The notes under the pieces were generated by a model. The model did no database searches. It worked only from the letters and a program-made list of their open reading frames with translations, and was not told the DNA's origin. Position numbers and translations under genes: made by a program. DNA of 64,000 nt from positions 62,001-126,000 of the forward strand of contig NZ_BBRN01000003.1 in the NCBI RefSeq assembly GCF_002090175.1, read 5' to 3'. Of the stretch, positions 1 to 8,750 are shown one piece after another. Position 1 is the stretch's first letter; each line of letters opens with the position of its first letter. The DNA comes from Demequina sp. NBRC 110057. Lineage in GTDB: Bacteria > Actinomycetota > Actinomycetes > Actinomycetales > Demequinaceae.

Positions 1-1785
1 GCGCATGAGCGGCAGCTCGGCCGAGAGCGGGTTGGCGAGCGCCACCCAGTCGCGGCGCGGGTCCTCGTCGGGGATGCCCAGGTCGTCAAGGCGCGACTCG
101 GAGATGAACGGGTACGTCAGCACCTCGGTGAGGCCCGACTCGGCGAGCGTGCGCGCCACCGCGCGGCGGACCTTCTGCCCGTGCGTCAGCCCACGCCCGG
201 GAGGCGCGACGGGCAGCACGGACGGCAGGTTGTCGTAGCCACGCAGGCGCGCGACCTCCTCGACGAGCGTGATCGCCGAGTCAAGGTCGGGGCGCCACGT
301 GGGCGGCGTCACGAGCAGCGACTCATAGTCGCGGTCGACCACGCAGCCGACCTTCTCGAGCGCGTCCACGACCTCGTCGGCCGGGTACTCGACGCCCACG
401 ATGGTAGAGGGATACGCCACGTCCATCGCGATCTGCTCGGGCGCGACCGTCTCGTCGAGGTCCGTGTAGACGTCCTCGATCTTGCCGCCGCCGAACTCCT
501 GCATCAGGCTCAGCGCGCGCTCGACCGCCGCGACCTGCAGGCGCGTGTCCACGCCGCGCTCGAAGCGTCGCGACGCCTCCGAGCCCAGGCGGTGACGCCG
601 CGCCGTGCGGGCGATCGTGACGGCGTCGAAGTGCGCCGCCTCCAGCAGGATGTCCGTGGTCGCGTCGGAGACCTCGGTCTCCGCGCCGCCCATGACACCG
701 GCCAGCCCGATGGCACGCGCACCATGGCCGCCGGCCGAGTCCGCGATGACCAGGTCCTCGGCGTGCAGCTCTCGCGTCACGTCGTCGAGGGTGGTCAGCT
801 TCTCGCCGGCCGATGCCCTTCTCACCACGATCGGCTCGCTCACCTGAGCGAGGTCGTAGGCGTGCAGGGGCTGGCCCAGCTCGAGCATCACGTAGTTGGT
901 GACGTCGACGGCGAGCGAGATCGGGCGCATGCCCGCCTGCTCGAGGCGACGCTTCATCCACGAAGGCGAGGCGGCATCGGCCGAGAAGCCGGTGAGGCGA
1001 CGCGCGACGAAGCGGTCGCAGCCCACCCGGCCGCGCACGGGCGTGCCGTCCTCGACGACCACACCGAAGCCGTCGCCGGCGCTGCCGGTGACCGCGACAT
1101 CGGCCGGATCCCTGAAAACCTGCCCGGTCGAGTGGCTGTACTCACGCGCCACACCGCGCACGGAGAACGAGTAACCGCGGTCGGGGGTGACGTTGATCTC
1201 GATGGTCGACTCGTCGAGGCCCAGCAGGCCGATGGCCGATGCGCCGGGCACCAGGTCCTCCTCGGCCACGAGGCCGGGGAAGGTCACCTCGGAGGCGCCC
1301 GAAGGCGACGCGAGCACGATGATGCCGTCGTGGTCCTCGCCCAGGCCCAGCTCCTTGGCCGAACAAATCATGCCGTCCGACCAGTGGCCGTAGGTCTTGC
1401 GCCCGCCGATGGGGAACGGGCCGGGCAGCACGCCGCCGGGAAGGATGCACACCACGAAGTCGCCCTCGTGGAAGTTGTGCGCGCCACACACGATGCCCTT
1501 GGAGGAGGGGTACTCCTCCTTGTTGTCGGGCTTGTGGCCGGGGCCGGCGGGGTCGTTGTGCTCACCCACGTCCACGCGGCAGTAGTTGACGGTCTTGCCG
1601 TTGGAGGCGACCTCCTTGACCTGCGACAGCACGCGGCCGATGACGAGCGGACCGGTGATGCCGCCGCCCTCGATGCCCTCCTCCTCGAGGCCCACCTTGA
1701 CGAGCGCCGCGGCGACGTCCTCGGGGGTCGAGCCGGGGACGAGGTCGACGGACTCCTCAAGCCACTTGAGCGGAATCTTCGGCAC
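1..1785 (-). CDS. pheT: Phenylalanyl-tRNA synthetase beta subunit (partial)
   Basis: Beta subunit of the alpha2/beta2 enzyme that charges tRNA-Phe in the cytoplasm. Only the first 595 codons are present; the gene runs off the left edge (the family is usually about 800-850 residues). I place the start at GTG 1785, two bases after the pheS stop, giving MPKIPLKWLEESVDLVPG. Residues about 41-160 form the EMAP-type tRNA-binding OB fold, with the conserved CGAHNF stretch at residues 100-105. The B3/B4 (editing) and B5 regions follow. It is co-transcribed and probably translationally coupled with pheS. The C-terminal catalytic-like and anticodon-binding domains lie outside the window. Confidence 0.96.
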   Translation of the reverse strand, partial: MPKIPLKWLEESVDLVPGSTPEDVAAALVKVGLEEEGIEGGGITGPLVIGRVLSQVKEVASNGKTVNYCRVDVGEHNDPAGPGHKPDNKEEYPSSKGIVCGAHNFHEGDFVVCILPGGVLPGPFPIGGRKTYGHWSDGMICSAKELGLGEDHDGIIVLASPSGASEVTFPGLVAEEDLVPGASAIGLLGLDESTIEINVTPDRGYSFSVRGVAREYSHSTGQVFRDPADVAVTGSAGDGFGVVVEDGTPVRGRVGCDRFVARRLTGFSADAASPSWMKRRLEQAGMRPISLAVDVTNYVMLELGQPLHAYDLAQVSEPIVVRRASAGEKLTTLDDVTRELHAEDLVIADSAGGHGARAIGLAGVMGGAETEVSDATTDILLEAAHFDAVTIARTARRHRLGSEASRRFERGVDTRLQVAAVERALSLMQEFGGGKIEDVYTDLDETVAPEQIAMDVAYPSTIVGVEYPADEVVDALEKVGCVVDRDYESLLVTPPTWRPDLDSAITLVEEVARLRGYDNLPSVLPVAPPGRGLTHGQKVRRAVARTLAESGLTEVLTYPFISESRLDDLGIPDEDPRRDWVALANPLSAELPLMR

Positions 1786-1787
1786 GT

Positions 1788-2876
1788 CTAGATCTCCATT
1801 CCGAACTGCTGGGAGAAGCGAATATCGCCCTCGACCATGTCACGCATGTCCTTGACTCCGTGACGGAACATCAGGGTGCGCTCGACGCCCATGCCGAACG
1901 CGAAGGCGGTGTACTCGTCGGGATTGATGCCTGCCGAGCGCAGCACGTTGGGGTGCGTCATGCCGCAGCCGCCCCACTCGATCCAGCCGGTGCCCGAGCA
2001 AGTGCGGCAGTCGTTGTCCGCGCCGCCGCACACGAAGCAGCGTAGGTCCATCTCCGCGCTGGGCTCCGTGAAGGGGAAGAAGGACGGGCGCAGGCGCGTC
2101 ACGGCATCGGGCCCGAAGAGGCTGCGCGCGAAGGCGTCAAGGGTGCCCTTGAGGTGCGCCATCGTGAGGCCCTTGTCGACGGCGAGGCCCTCGATCTGGT
2201 GGAACACCGGGGTGTGCGTCGCGTCGAGCTCGTCGGTGCGGAACGTCTTGCCCGGGCACACCACGTAGATGCCGCGGCCCTCGTTCTGGAGGGCGTCGCG
2301 GCGTTCGAGCGCGGCACGCACCTGCACCGGCGAGGTGTGGGTGCGCAGCACGATGCCGGCCTCGGGCGGGTCGATGAAGAACGTGTCCTGCATCTCGCGC
2401 GCGGGGTGGTCGGGGTCGAAGTTGAGGGCGTCGAAGTTGAACCACTCCGCCTCCATCTCCGGGCCCTCGGCGACCTCCCAGCCCATCGCGACGAACGTGT
2501 CGCACATGAGCTCCTGCATGGTCTCCAAGGGGTGGCGGGCGCCCTTCAGCTCGCGGCTCACGGGGAGGGTGACGTCGACGGTCTCCTCGACGAGGACGCG
2601 GGCGTCGCGCTCCGCCTCCAACTCCTCCTGGCGGCCGGCGATGGCCTGGTTCACGCGGCCACGGGCCTTGCCCATGTTCTTGCCGGCGGTGGCCTTGTCG
2701 GCGGGCTCGAGGCCGCCGATCTGGCGGTTGGCGAGCGTCAGGGCCGCCTTGTCGCCGGTGTGGGCGAGGCGCGCCTCCTTCAGCTCGTCGAGGTCGGTGG
2801 CGGCGGCGATGGCCGCGAGGGCCTCCGTGACGGCCGCGTCGACGGCGGCACCGTCGAGGGGGGAGATCTCAGTCAT
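1788..2876 (-). CDS. pheS: Phenylalanyl-tRNA synthetase alpha subunit
   Basis: Catalytic subunit (362 residues) of phenylalanyl-tRNA synthetase, a class II aminoacyl-tRNA synthetase. The N-terminal coiled coil (about 1-90) that reaches the tRNA is followed by the catalytic core. That core includes the cysteine-rich stretch [19 protein letters not shown] and the class II motif 3 region [20 protein letters not shown] near the C-terminus. I chose the ATG at 2876 ([10 protein letters not shown]) because AGGAAAG lies just upstream; an in-frame ATG at 2963 would add an arginine/proline-rich extension that reads through the promoter region. It heads the pheS-pheT operon. Confidence 0.97.
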   Translation of the reverse strand: MTEISPLDGAAVDAAVTEALAAIAAATDLDELKEARLAHTGDKAALTLANRQIGGLEPADKATAGKNMGKARGRVNQAIAGRQEELEAERDARVLVEETVDVTLPVSRELKGARHPLETMQELMCDTFVAMGWEVAEGPEMEAEWFNFDALNFDPDHPAREMQDTFFIDPPEAGIVLRTHTSPVQVRAALERRDALQNEGRGIYVVCPGKTFRTDELDATHTPVFHQIEGLAVDKGLTMAHLKGTLDAFARSLFGPDAVTRLRPSFFPFTEPSAEMDLRCFVCGGADNDCRTCSGTGWIEWGGCGMTHPNVLRSAGINPDEYTAFAFGMGVERTLMFRHGVKDMRDMVEGDIRFSQQFGMEI

Positions 2877-2910
2877 GGCTGCTTTCCTGAGTGTTCGGGG
2901 GTCTGGGGGA

Positions 2911-2916
2911 AGTCTA
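2911..2916 (-). promoter_or_regulatory. Candidate -10 element of pheST
   Basis: TAGACT on the minus strand, 34 bases before the pheS ATG, fits the actinobacterial TANNNT -10 consensus. No good -35 is visible. A start site here gives a short leader with the AGGAAAG ribosome binding site. Confidence 0.4.
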
Positions 2917-2976
2917 TCGGCGGGCGAGCGCATCGCTCCGTGCGGTCGATTGCGTCTCACCACTGCCCCTTAGCCA

Positions 2977-3034
2977 CGTCAAATGGATCCATTTGGCTTG
3001 CCTAAGGCCGCTAACGAGGGGAAATCAACCGCGG
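2977..3034 (+). repeat. Dispersed palindromic-tip repeat, copy A
   Basis: A 58-base copy of a dispersed repeat beginning CGTCAAATGGATCCATTTGG and ending near CAACCGCGG. It aligns along its full length, with roughly a dozen mismatches, to the minus strand of 3183-3240 (copy B). Its first 33 or so bases are nearly identical to the element inside murC at 42141-42202. The copy lies between the terminator-like hairpin of the small ORF and the pheS promoter. It contains an open frame starting MDPFGLPKA. Confidence 0.85.
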
Positions 3035-3036
3035 CA

Positions 3037-3060
3037 AGGCCCGGGGGTTCTCCCCGGGCC
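3037..3060 (-). terminator. Terminator-like hairpin after the 32-codon ORF
   Basis: Perfect 9-bp stem GGCCCGGGG / CCCCGGGCC (3038-3046 with 3052-3060) and a 5-base loop. Read on the minus strand it starts at the last base of the small ORF's stop codon. It is followed by TTG rather than a long T-run, so termination strength is uncertain. Confidence 0.55.
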
Positions 3061-3158
3061 TAGATAAACAGCGAAGGTGCGGCGCTCACCGGAGCGGCCG
3101 ACTCCCGCGGCACGGCGGCGCGGGCCATGACGGCCTGGGGCTGCTCGCTCGTGCTCAT
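3060..3158 (-). CDS. Small ORF, 32 residues, unknown function
   Basis: An open frame from ATG 3158 to TAG 3060 encoding a 32-residue peptide that begins MSTSEQPQAVMARAAVP and ends SAAPSLFI. I do not recognise it. Support for it being a gene is contextual: a TAGAGT -10-like hexamer ends exactly 7 bases before the ATG (leaderless arrangement), and a perfect 9-bp hairpin begins at its stop codon. The composition (Ala, Pro, Ser) shows no signal peptide or membrane helix. A pheST leader peptide is an alternative, but it holds only one Phe codon. The whole unit lies between inverted repeat copies A and B. Confidence 0.45.
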   Translation of the reverse strand: MSTSEQPQAVMARAAVPRESAAPVSAAPSLFI

Positions 3159-3165
3159 GCGGACC

Positions 3166-3171
3166 ACTCTA
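3166..3171 (-). promoter_or_regulatory. Leaderless-type -10 for the 32-codon ORF
   Basis: TAGAGT on the minus strand, with 7 bases (3159-3165) separating it from the ATG at 3158. Transcription would begin at or next to the start codon. Confidence 0.45.
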
Positions 3172-3182
3172 ACGCTCCCCGC

Positions 3183-3240
3183 GGTGGATTCCCCCTCATC
3201 AAGGCCCTTAGACGCACCAAAGGGATCCATGTGACGGAAG
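3183..3240 (-). repeat. Dispersed palindromic-tip repeat, copy B
   Basis: Minus-strand copy of the repeat starting CGTCACATGGATCCCTTTGG, inverted relative to copy A. Together A and B bracket about 265 bases holding the 32-codon ORF, its -10 and its hairpin. Its open frame starts MDPFGASKGLDEGESTAG, comparable with MDPFGSPKALDE encoded by the copy inside murC. Confidence 0.85.
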
Positions 3241-3244
3241 AAGG

Positions 3245-3703
3245 TTAGGAGCCTGCGATGCCTGCCAGGCCCACGAGGATCATCGCGCCCGCGCACGTGT
3301 TGATCAGCGGCAGCGCGATCCTCAACTTGTCGGGGATCTCGGAGTTCTTGACCACGAGCACAGACGAGAAGAACAGCAGGATGGCAAGTACGAAGCCCAG
3401 CATCGAGGCCGACAACACCAAGAGCAGCGGCGCGAACATCGCGATCTTCTCGAACCGCGACGCGTGCGCGCCGAACCGGTACAGCTCCTGCTCGCCCAGG
3501 TACAGGGTCTGGAAGCCGGGGATCATCCCGCGCGCCGTGATGCGCGCCGTCTTCCCGTTCCTCAGCGGCACTGTCCATCCCCCGCCACGGCGCGACAGCG
3601 CGACGCCGTCGACCAGGATCGAGTAGAAGATTCCCTGCGCGCCCTTGAGCTCCACGGTGCCGGCGGCGCCGGGCACGTCCAGGGGGATGAGATTGCCAGC
3701 CAT
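3245..3703 (-). CDS. Hypothetical membrane protein, two TM helices
   Basis: A 152-residue protein I cannot name. Residues 1-75 look like a soluble beta-rich domain (alternating hydrophobic and glycine-rich strands, for example GTVELKGAQGIFYSILVDG). Two hydrophobic helices follow, at about 87-114 (FAPLLLVLSASMLGFVLAIL) and about 131-151. Start ATG 3703 has GGCAGGA upstream, and a TAGCCT hexamer at 3731-3736 could be its -10. It sits between the small-ORF unit and the diguanylate cyclase array, but nothing links it functionally to either. Confidence 0.75.
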   Translation of the reverse strand: MAGNLIPLDVPGAAGTVELKGAQGIFYSILVDGVALSRRGGGWTVPLRNGKTARITARGMIPGFQTLYLGEQELYRFGAHASRFEKIAMFAPLLLVLSASMLGFVLAILLFFSSVLVVKNSEIPDKLRIALPLINTCAGAMILVGLAGIAGS

Positions 3704-3771
3704 GGTCCTGCCTTCGTTGATGTCGCAGTGAGGCTAGCACCGGCCGTGTTGCGCTCAGATGTCCGTCCGCT

Positions 3772-5340
3772 TCAGACGGACGATGCGGTGGCCGGGCTCG
3801 CGCCGTACGCGCGCCCCTTATGGGTCGCCTTGCCGTCCACGAGCGCCTCGTCCGCCGCCGCGAGCAGCGCCGTGAGGTCGTGCCCGGCACGCGTCGCCAG
3901 GGCGTACCCGAGAGTGACGTCGACGCCGGCGTCCGCGGCCTCCGCCACCCCGTCCGCGAGCGCGGTCGCGGTCATGGCGCGCAGCCGCTCGGCGACGTCC
4001 GCCGGCTCTCCCCTGGCGCCGATGCGCATGACGACCACGAACTCGTCACCGCCGGTGCGCGCCGTCACGTCCCTGGCGCGGGTGGCCGACCTCAACGCGT
4101 CGGCGACCGCGACGATGGCCCTGTCCCCCGCGTCGTGGCCGTGGGTGTCGTTCAGGCGCTTGAAGCGGTCGAGGTCCAGCGCGGCGACCATCACCTCGCT
4201 GCCGTCACGATGCGCGGCGGCGAGCAGGGCGTCGGCCGCGCGCGTGAGTTCCGCGCGGTTGGCTAGGCCCGTGAGCGGGTCGGTCGCGGAGCGCCGCAGC
4301 GCGTCCCTTGCCGGCCGCCAATACCGGATGGCCATGGCCACGACGAGCCCCGACAGCGCGAGCGACACTGCGGTGAGCGCCGCGAGGCGGGCAGCGGAGT
4401 TGGCCGCCGCCGGGGCGAGCGCCTCGACGGGAGCGCTGAGGCGAAGCACCCAGTCCACGCCGGCATCGGCCTGAAGGGATCGCTCGAGCAGGACGGTGTC
4501 CCCCACCTGCGTGATGCCGTCATCCCCCTGGGCGGCGGCATCCGAGTCGGCCGTCTCGTCGGACGAGGCGACGACCACGTCGTCCTCCGTCACGACCGTC
4601 GCCGAGCTTCCCTCGCCCAGCGGCACGTCCTCGATAATCTCCACGAGCTGCTGCTGCTCGAACTTGGCAGCCACCACCGCCGTGAGCTCGCCGTCGTCGC
4701 GCACTCCCTTGGCGGGGGCGACGTAGGTGCCCTCGATGAACTTGCCGTCGTAGGGCTCGGTCCACGACAGCCCCACCACAGTGGCGCCGGCCTGGTACCA
4801 GGCCGTCTCGAGGGCCGATGTGGTGGTGGTCTCCTCGCGTCGGGCGGCCTCACGGCCCTGCTCGTCAAACGTCACGACCGTCATGAGGAAGGACTCCTCG
4901 TCCGCGTGTGCCGTCCATCGGGCCTCGAACCCGCCGTCCACGTGGCTGACCGCGGCGACCCTGCCGTCGGACAGGCCGAGCATCAGCCCGGACACCGACT
5001 CCTCGTCTCGCAGGATGTCCATCAGCATGGGGCCGGCCTCGGCAAGGTCCTCCGCCAGGTCGTCGAGGTCGCCGTCCTCGACCTGGGCGTGGACCCGCTC
5101 CAGCACGTCGGCACCGTCCTCGACGTAGTGGGTGACCCGGGTCTCGACCACGTCTCCCACGTAGCCGTACGTGTCGCGCAGCTCCTGCTTGGCGGCTCGG
5201 GTGGTGAGCCACGCATCCCCCAGCGTCAGAAACAGCTGAAGCGCCACGAGCGCGCCGGCGATCACCGCCACGCGCGCGAGCGTGCGCGGGCTGGGTGCGG
5301 AGTGCGCGCGGGCACGCGCACGGGGGCGCCGAGGGGACAT
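3772..5340 (-). CDS. Membrane diguanylate cyclase 1 (sensor + GGDEF)
   Basis: Predicted enzyme making cyclic di-GMP from two GTP (522 residues). Order: Arg-rich cytoplasmic N-terminus, TM helix about 22-42, a roughly 250-residue extracytoplasmic sensor resembling a dCache fold, TM helix about 310-330, then a GGDEF domain. The active-site motif GGDEF (residues 430-434) is intact. The inhibitory site RARD stands five residues before it, so product inhibition is expected. The conserved DPLTGLANR that opens the domain is present. It is the last of four tandem paralogues on this strand. The ligand is unknown, and no EAL phosphodiesterase is nearby. Confidence 0.9.
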   Translation of the reverse strand: MSPRRPRARARAHSAPSPRTLARVAVIAGALVALQLFLTLGDAWLTTRAAKQELRDTYGYVGDVVETRVTHYVEDGADVLERVHAQVEDGDLDDLAEDLAEAGPMLMDILRDEESVSGLMLGLSDGRVAAVSHVDGGFEARWTAHADEESFLMTVVTFDEQGREAARREETTTTSALETAWYQAGATVVGLSWTEPYDGKFIEGTYVAPAKGVRDDGELTAVVAAKFEQQQLVEIIEDVPLGEGSSATVVTEDDVVVASSDETADSDAAAQGDDGITQVGDTVLLERSLQADAGVDWVLRLSAPVEALAPAAANSAARLAALTAVSLALSGLVVAMAIRYWRPARDALRRSATDPLTGLANRAELTRAADALLAAAHRDGSEVMVAALDLDRFKRLNDTHGHDAGDRAIVAVADALRSATRARDVTARTGGDEFVVVMRIGARGEPADVAERLRAMTATALADGVAEAADAGVDVTLGYALATRAGHDLTALLAAADEALVDGKATHKGRAYGASPATASSV

Positions 5341-5431
5341 GCCTCGAGTCTCCCGGCGCGGTCGTCCCGTCCCCGCGGGACCTTGGACCCGAGGACGCGT
5401 ACCTCACGGGCCGGGACGCGTGAGATACGTC

Positions 5432-7027
5432 TCAGTCGTGCGCCGGGACGTCCTCGGACGGGCAGCTGTTGCCGTCGTAGACCTCGCCCTTGCCCATCTG
5501 CTTGCCGCGGATGAGCGCGGTGTCGGCGCGGGTCAGCAGCGCGCGCAGGTCGGTCTCACCGTCGATCGCCTCCGCGACTCCCATGGTGAGGCCCACGCTT
5601 CCGGCAACGTCGATCCTTGTCTGCAGCTCGCGCTCCACGTCGGAGCGCACACGCTCGGCGACCGTGACAGCATCGGCCCTGCGCCTCAGTACCTGCACCG
5701 TCACAAACTCGTCGCCGCCCAGGCGCGCCACCACGTCGCCCTCGCGCACGGCGCTGCGCAGCGCCATGGCGACGCCGATGAGCACACGGTCGCCGGCATC
5801 GTGCCCGTACTCGTCGTTGATGCCCTTGAACCCGTCGAGGTCGAGCATCGTCACCATCATGCGGTCCCCGCGCGACCGCGCGCCGGCCACGAGCCGTCCG
5901 CCGCGACGCATCAGCTCGGGACGGTTCGCGAGGCCCGTCAGCGGGTCCATCGTGGCGCGCTCACGCATGCGCTTCAGCGGGTGACGCAGCCGCAGCGCGA
6001 ACACCACCGCTCCGATCACGATGAGCAGTGACGCGCCGGTCACCCACCCGAGGGTGCGGCCAAGGTCCCCCAGCCCGGACGACAGCTGCGACTCGTCGGC
6101 CGTGATGTGAATGACCCAGTCGAGCTTCTCCTCCCCCGGGAAGGTGCGGTCCAGCAGGATGACGGAGCCGGAGCGGGTGAACTCGGTGGCGTCGGCGCGC
6201 GTGGGCGGGTCCGAGTGCTCAAGGCCAAGGTCCGATGCCGTGGGCACCCGGTCCGCGGCCGCCGCGATCGCGCGTAGCTCGTCCGCGTAGGACGTGGGCG
6301 CGGCGATCACCTGCTCCGTGGGCGTGAGGATGAACGCCTCGGCGCCGTCGCCGTAGGGAAGGTCGTCGAGCACGCCGCCCAGCATGTCGAGGTTGAGGTC
6401 GGCGCCCACCACTGCCGTCTCGCGCCCATGAACCGTCGCGGCCTGCGCCACGGACTCGAGCGTGTTGGAGGTGTCGAACTCAAGGTACGGATCCGTCCAG
6501 ACGGTGCCGCTCTCGCTGCTTCCGGCCACGTACCAGGGGCGCACCCGCGGGTCGTAGTCCTCCAGCGGATCCGTGTCCGCCACGGGCTCGAACGTGGTGT
6601 CGAGAAGGTCGGCGGTGACGGTGCCGTCGGCAGCCCCCGTGTACTGCGCGAACCCGGTGCCCACGCGCCTCAGCACCAGGTAGGCGCCGTCCGGCCAGCC
6701 GATGTACACGGCGCGCACCGTGGGCTCGCGCTTGAGGCGCTCCTGGACCGAGGCCGTGAGGTCCTCGCGGGTCACCTCGTCGGTGCGCGACAGCTGCTGA
6801 GCGGTCCCCACCACGACGTCCCTGGCCGACTCGGCGTAGCGCGCCACGCGCTCCTCGGTGAGGTCACCCACGTAGCCGTAGGTGTCGAGCGCCGCGGCGT
6901 CGAGCTGGCGCGAGGCGAGCACCACTCCCGCGATAGTCGCTCCCGCCTGCAGCAGCACGATGCCGACCACGACCCCGATCGCGATGAAGTACCCGCGCGA
7001 GCGCGTGGGCAGCTTCCGGGAGAACAT
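5432..7027 (-). CDS. Membrane diguanylate cyclase 2 (sensor + GGDEF)
   Basis: Paralogue of the neighbouring cyclases, 531 residues: TM helix about 13-33, extracytoplasmic dCache-like sensor, second TM helix about 325-345, and a GGDEF domain with DPLTGLANR, intact GGDEF (437-441) and I-site REGD. I start at ATG 7027 (MFSRKLPTRSRGYF). Upstream in-frame starts would read through the end of the next gene, and a TATCTT hexamer lies 6 bases before this ATG, suggesting a leaderless transcript. The sensor region resembles cyclase 1 in opening residues (DTYGYVGD / E-RV), consistent with gene duplication. Confidence 0.9.
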   Translation of the reverse strand: MFSRKLPTRSRGYFIAIGVVVGIVLLQAGATIAGVVLASRQLDAAALDTYGYVGDLTEERVARYAESARDVVVGTAQQLSRTDEVTREDLTASVQERLKREPTVRAVYIGWPDGAYLVLRRVGTGFAQYTGAADGTVTADLLDTTFEPVADTDPLEDYDPRVRPWYVAGSSESGTVWTDPYLEFDTSNTLESVAQAATVHGRETAVVGADLNLDMLGGVLDDLPYGDGAEAFILTPTEQVIAAPTSYADELRAIAAAADRVPTASDLGLEHSDPPTRADATEFTRSGSVILLDRTFPGEEKLDWVIHITADESQLSSGLGDLGRTLGWVTGASLLIVIGAVVFALRLRHPLKRMRERATMDPLTGLANRPELMRRGGRLVAGARSRGDRMMVTMLDLDGFKGINDEYGHDAGDRVLIGVAMALRSAVREGDVVARLGGDEFVTVQVLRRRADAVTVAERVRSDVERELQTRIDVAGSVGLTMGVAEAIDGETDLRALLTRADTALIRGKQMGKGEVYDGNSCPSEDVPAHD

Positions 7028-7082
7028 GCACCTAAGATATGCGGCGCTCGCGCGCCGACGGACGGAATCGGGGTGGTCTTCG

Positions 7083-8693
7083 TCACACCTCGGCGGCAGC
7101 CGATGCGGTGGCACCCGCCAGGTAGACGCGCCCCTTGGCGGTTTGCTTGCCCTCGACGAGGGCCGCGTCTGCCCGCGCCACCAGAGCACCCAGCGGCTCA
7201 CTCACCGCGTCGGTCACGGCAATTCCCATGGTGACGCCGATGCAGGAGCCGCCCTCGACACGGGAGTGGACCGCCGCTTCGAGGTCGTCGCGCAGGCGCC
7301 AGGCGATGCCGCCGCCGTCGACCCCGTCGGGAAGCACCATCACCACCACGAACTCGTCGCCACCCACGCGCGCCACAATGTCCGTGCCGCGCACCTGATC
7401 ACGAAGTCTCGCGCCGACGGCGGTGAGCGCTGCGTCCCCAGCGGGGTGTCCGTAGCGGTCGTTCAGGGTCTTGAAGTGGTCGAGGTCGATGACGCCCACG
7501 ACCACCGTGCCACCACGCCCGTGAGCTTGCTTGAGGAGTCGCCGGCCCTGTCGCTGAAGTTCGGCGCGGTTCAGAAGGCCGGTGAGGGGATCCGTAGTGG
7601 CCGCGGTCCGCAGGCCTGCGAGCGGGTGACGCACTCGCCACGCGATGAGGAGCGCAAGGCCGGTGACGGCTATGGTCGACGCCGCGATCCACCAGATCGT
7701 TCCCTTGAGCGCGTCCAGGCCGTCCGACAGCGCGGACCACGGGCTCACGATCACGATCTGCCACGGGAGATCGTGCGCCTTCGCGAACGCCCCTTGAGCT
7801 GTGACCGTCTCCCCATCGTCGACCCAGGCAGTCTCTCCCTGTGCGAGGTCATCCGTGAGCAGGCCGATGCCAAGATCGCCCGCCGTCGGCACGTCGCCCG
7901 TCGCCGCGATGTAGTCGGCAACCTCGTCCGCGCGAGCCGTGGGGAAACCGACCACCGCGTCCTGTGCCGACAGCACATAGGCCGCAGCGCCATCGCCGAA
8001 CGGCAGGTCGTCGAGGGCATCGGTGAACACGGCAGTGTCCACGTCGGCGGCAACGACCGCGAGTTTCTCGCCATCGTCATCGGTGATGTCTCGCGACAGG
8101 GTCACGCGAGTACTGCCGGTGTCCGTGTCCACCACCGGCTCCATCCACGTGGTGCCGTCGGCTCCCACGGGGATCGTGTACCAGAGCTGCTCCCGCTGGT
8201 TCTCGTATGCGGTGGTGCGAACCTCGACAACGTCGAAGGCCTCGTCGTATACCGCGATGCGCGCGGCGTCACTCTCGGAGAACGCGTACGTCTGCTCGTA
8301 GCCCGAGTCCGTGCGCTCGAGCATGAGGTACGCGCCGCCGCTCCAACCGAACAGCACGCGAGTCACCTCCGGGTGATCGGAGAGTGCCACCATCGCGGTG
8401 AACGCCACGCGCTCGGCGTCGTCTTCGTCATCGACGGGATTGAGTTCTAGGCGCGACACCGTGGTCTCGATCGCCTCACGCGCGGGGTTGGCAGCGCTAG
8501 CCACGTCCGACGCCGTGAGCCTCCCCACGTACGTCACGGTGTCGATCTGCGCGTTCTCCATGTGCCGACCGGCGATCCACGCGCCACCGAGGGCGCCCAC
8601 GATCTGCGCCGCGAGCACCACAAGGATAAGGGCGAGACCGATGCCGTATCCACGCGGCCGCGGGCCGCGCCCCGGCCGCAGGATAGAGAGCAT
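7083..8693 (-). CDS. Membrane diguanylate cyclase 3 (sensor + GGDEF)
   Basis: Third paralogue, 536 residues, same layout: TM helix about 17-38, dCache-like periplasmic-side domain, TM helix about 330-350, and a GGDEF domain with DPLTGLLNR, intact GGDEF (444-448) and I-site RGTD. The ATG at 8693 follows GGATGGAGG. The 10-mer AGGTCCTAGG lies 22 bases before the ATG, the same distance as in front of cyclase 4. This is evidence for a shared promoter or a recent duplication including upstream DNA. Confidence 0.9.
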   Translation of the reverse strand: MLSILRPGRGPRPRGYGIGLALILVVLAAQIVGALGGAWIAGRHMENAQIDTVTYVGRLTASDVASAANPAREAIETTVSRLELNPVDDEDDAERVAFTAMVALSDHPEVTRVLFGWSGGAYLMLERTDSGYEQTYAFSESDAARIAVYDEAFDVVEVRTTAYENQREQLWYTIPVGADGTTWMEPVVDTDTGSTRVTLSRDITDDDGEKLAVVAADVDTAVFTDALDDLPFGDGAAAYVLSAQDAVVGFPTARADEVADYIAATGDVPTAGDLGIGLLTDDLAQGETAWVDDGETVTAQGAFAKAHDLPWQIVIVSPWSALSDGLDALKGTIWWIAASTIAVTGLALLIAWRVRHPLAGLRTAATTDPLTGLLNRAELQRQGRRLLKQAHGRGGTVVVGVIDLDHFKTLNDRYGHPAGDAALTAVGARLRDQVRGTDIVARVGGDEFVVVMVLPDGVDGGGIAWRLRDDLEAAVHSRVEGGSCIGVTMGIAVTDAVSEPLGALVARADAALVEGKQTAKGRVYLAGATASAAAEV

Positions 8694-8750
8694 GCCTCCA
8701 TCCCATCAGCGGCCACCTAGGACCTTTCGCGAACGAGGATGTGAGCCTGC

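Noticed and set aside
181-1791. Long open frame on the plus strand antisense to pheT
   Set aside because: High-GC codon bias opens antisense frames; the translated product is Arg/His/Gly/Val-rich with no fold, and pheT is unmistakable on the other strand.
3037-3171. Small ORF plus hairpin as a Phe-attenuation leader for pheST
   Set aside because: Only one Phe codon, no alternative antiterminator pairing seen, and a separate -10 for pheS lies downstream of the hairpin. Kept as an alternative rather than a call.
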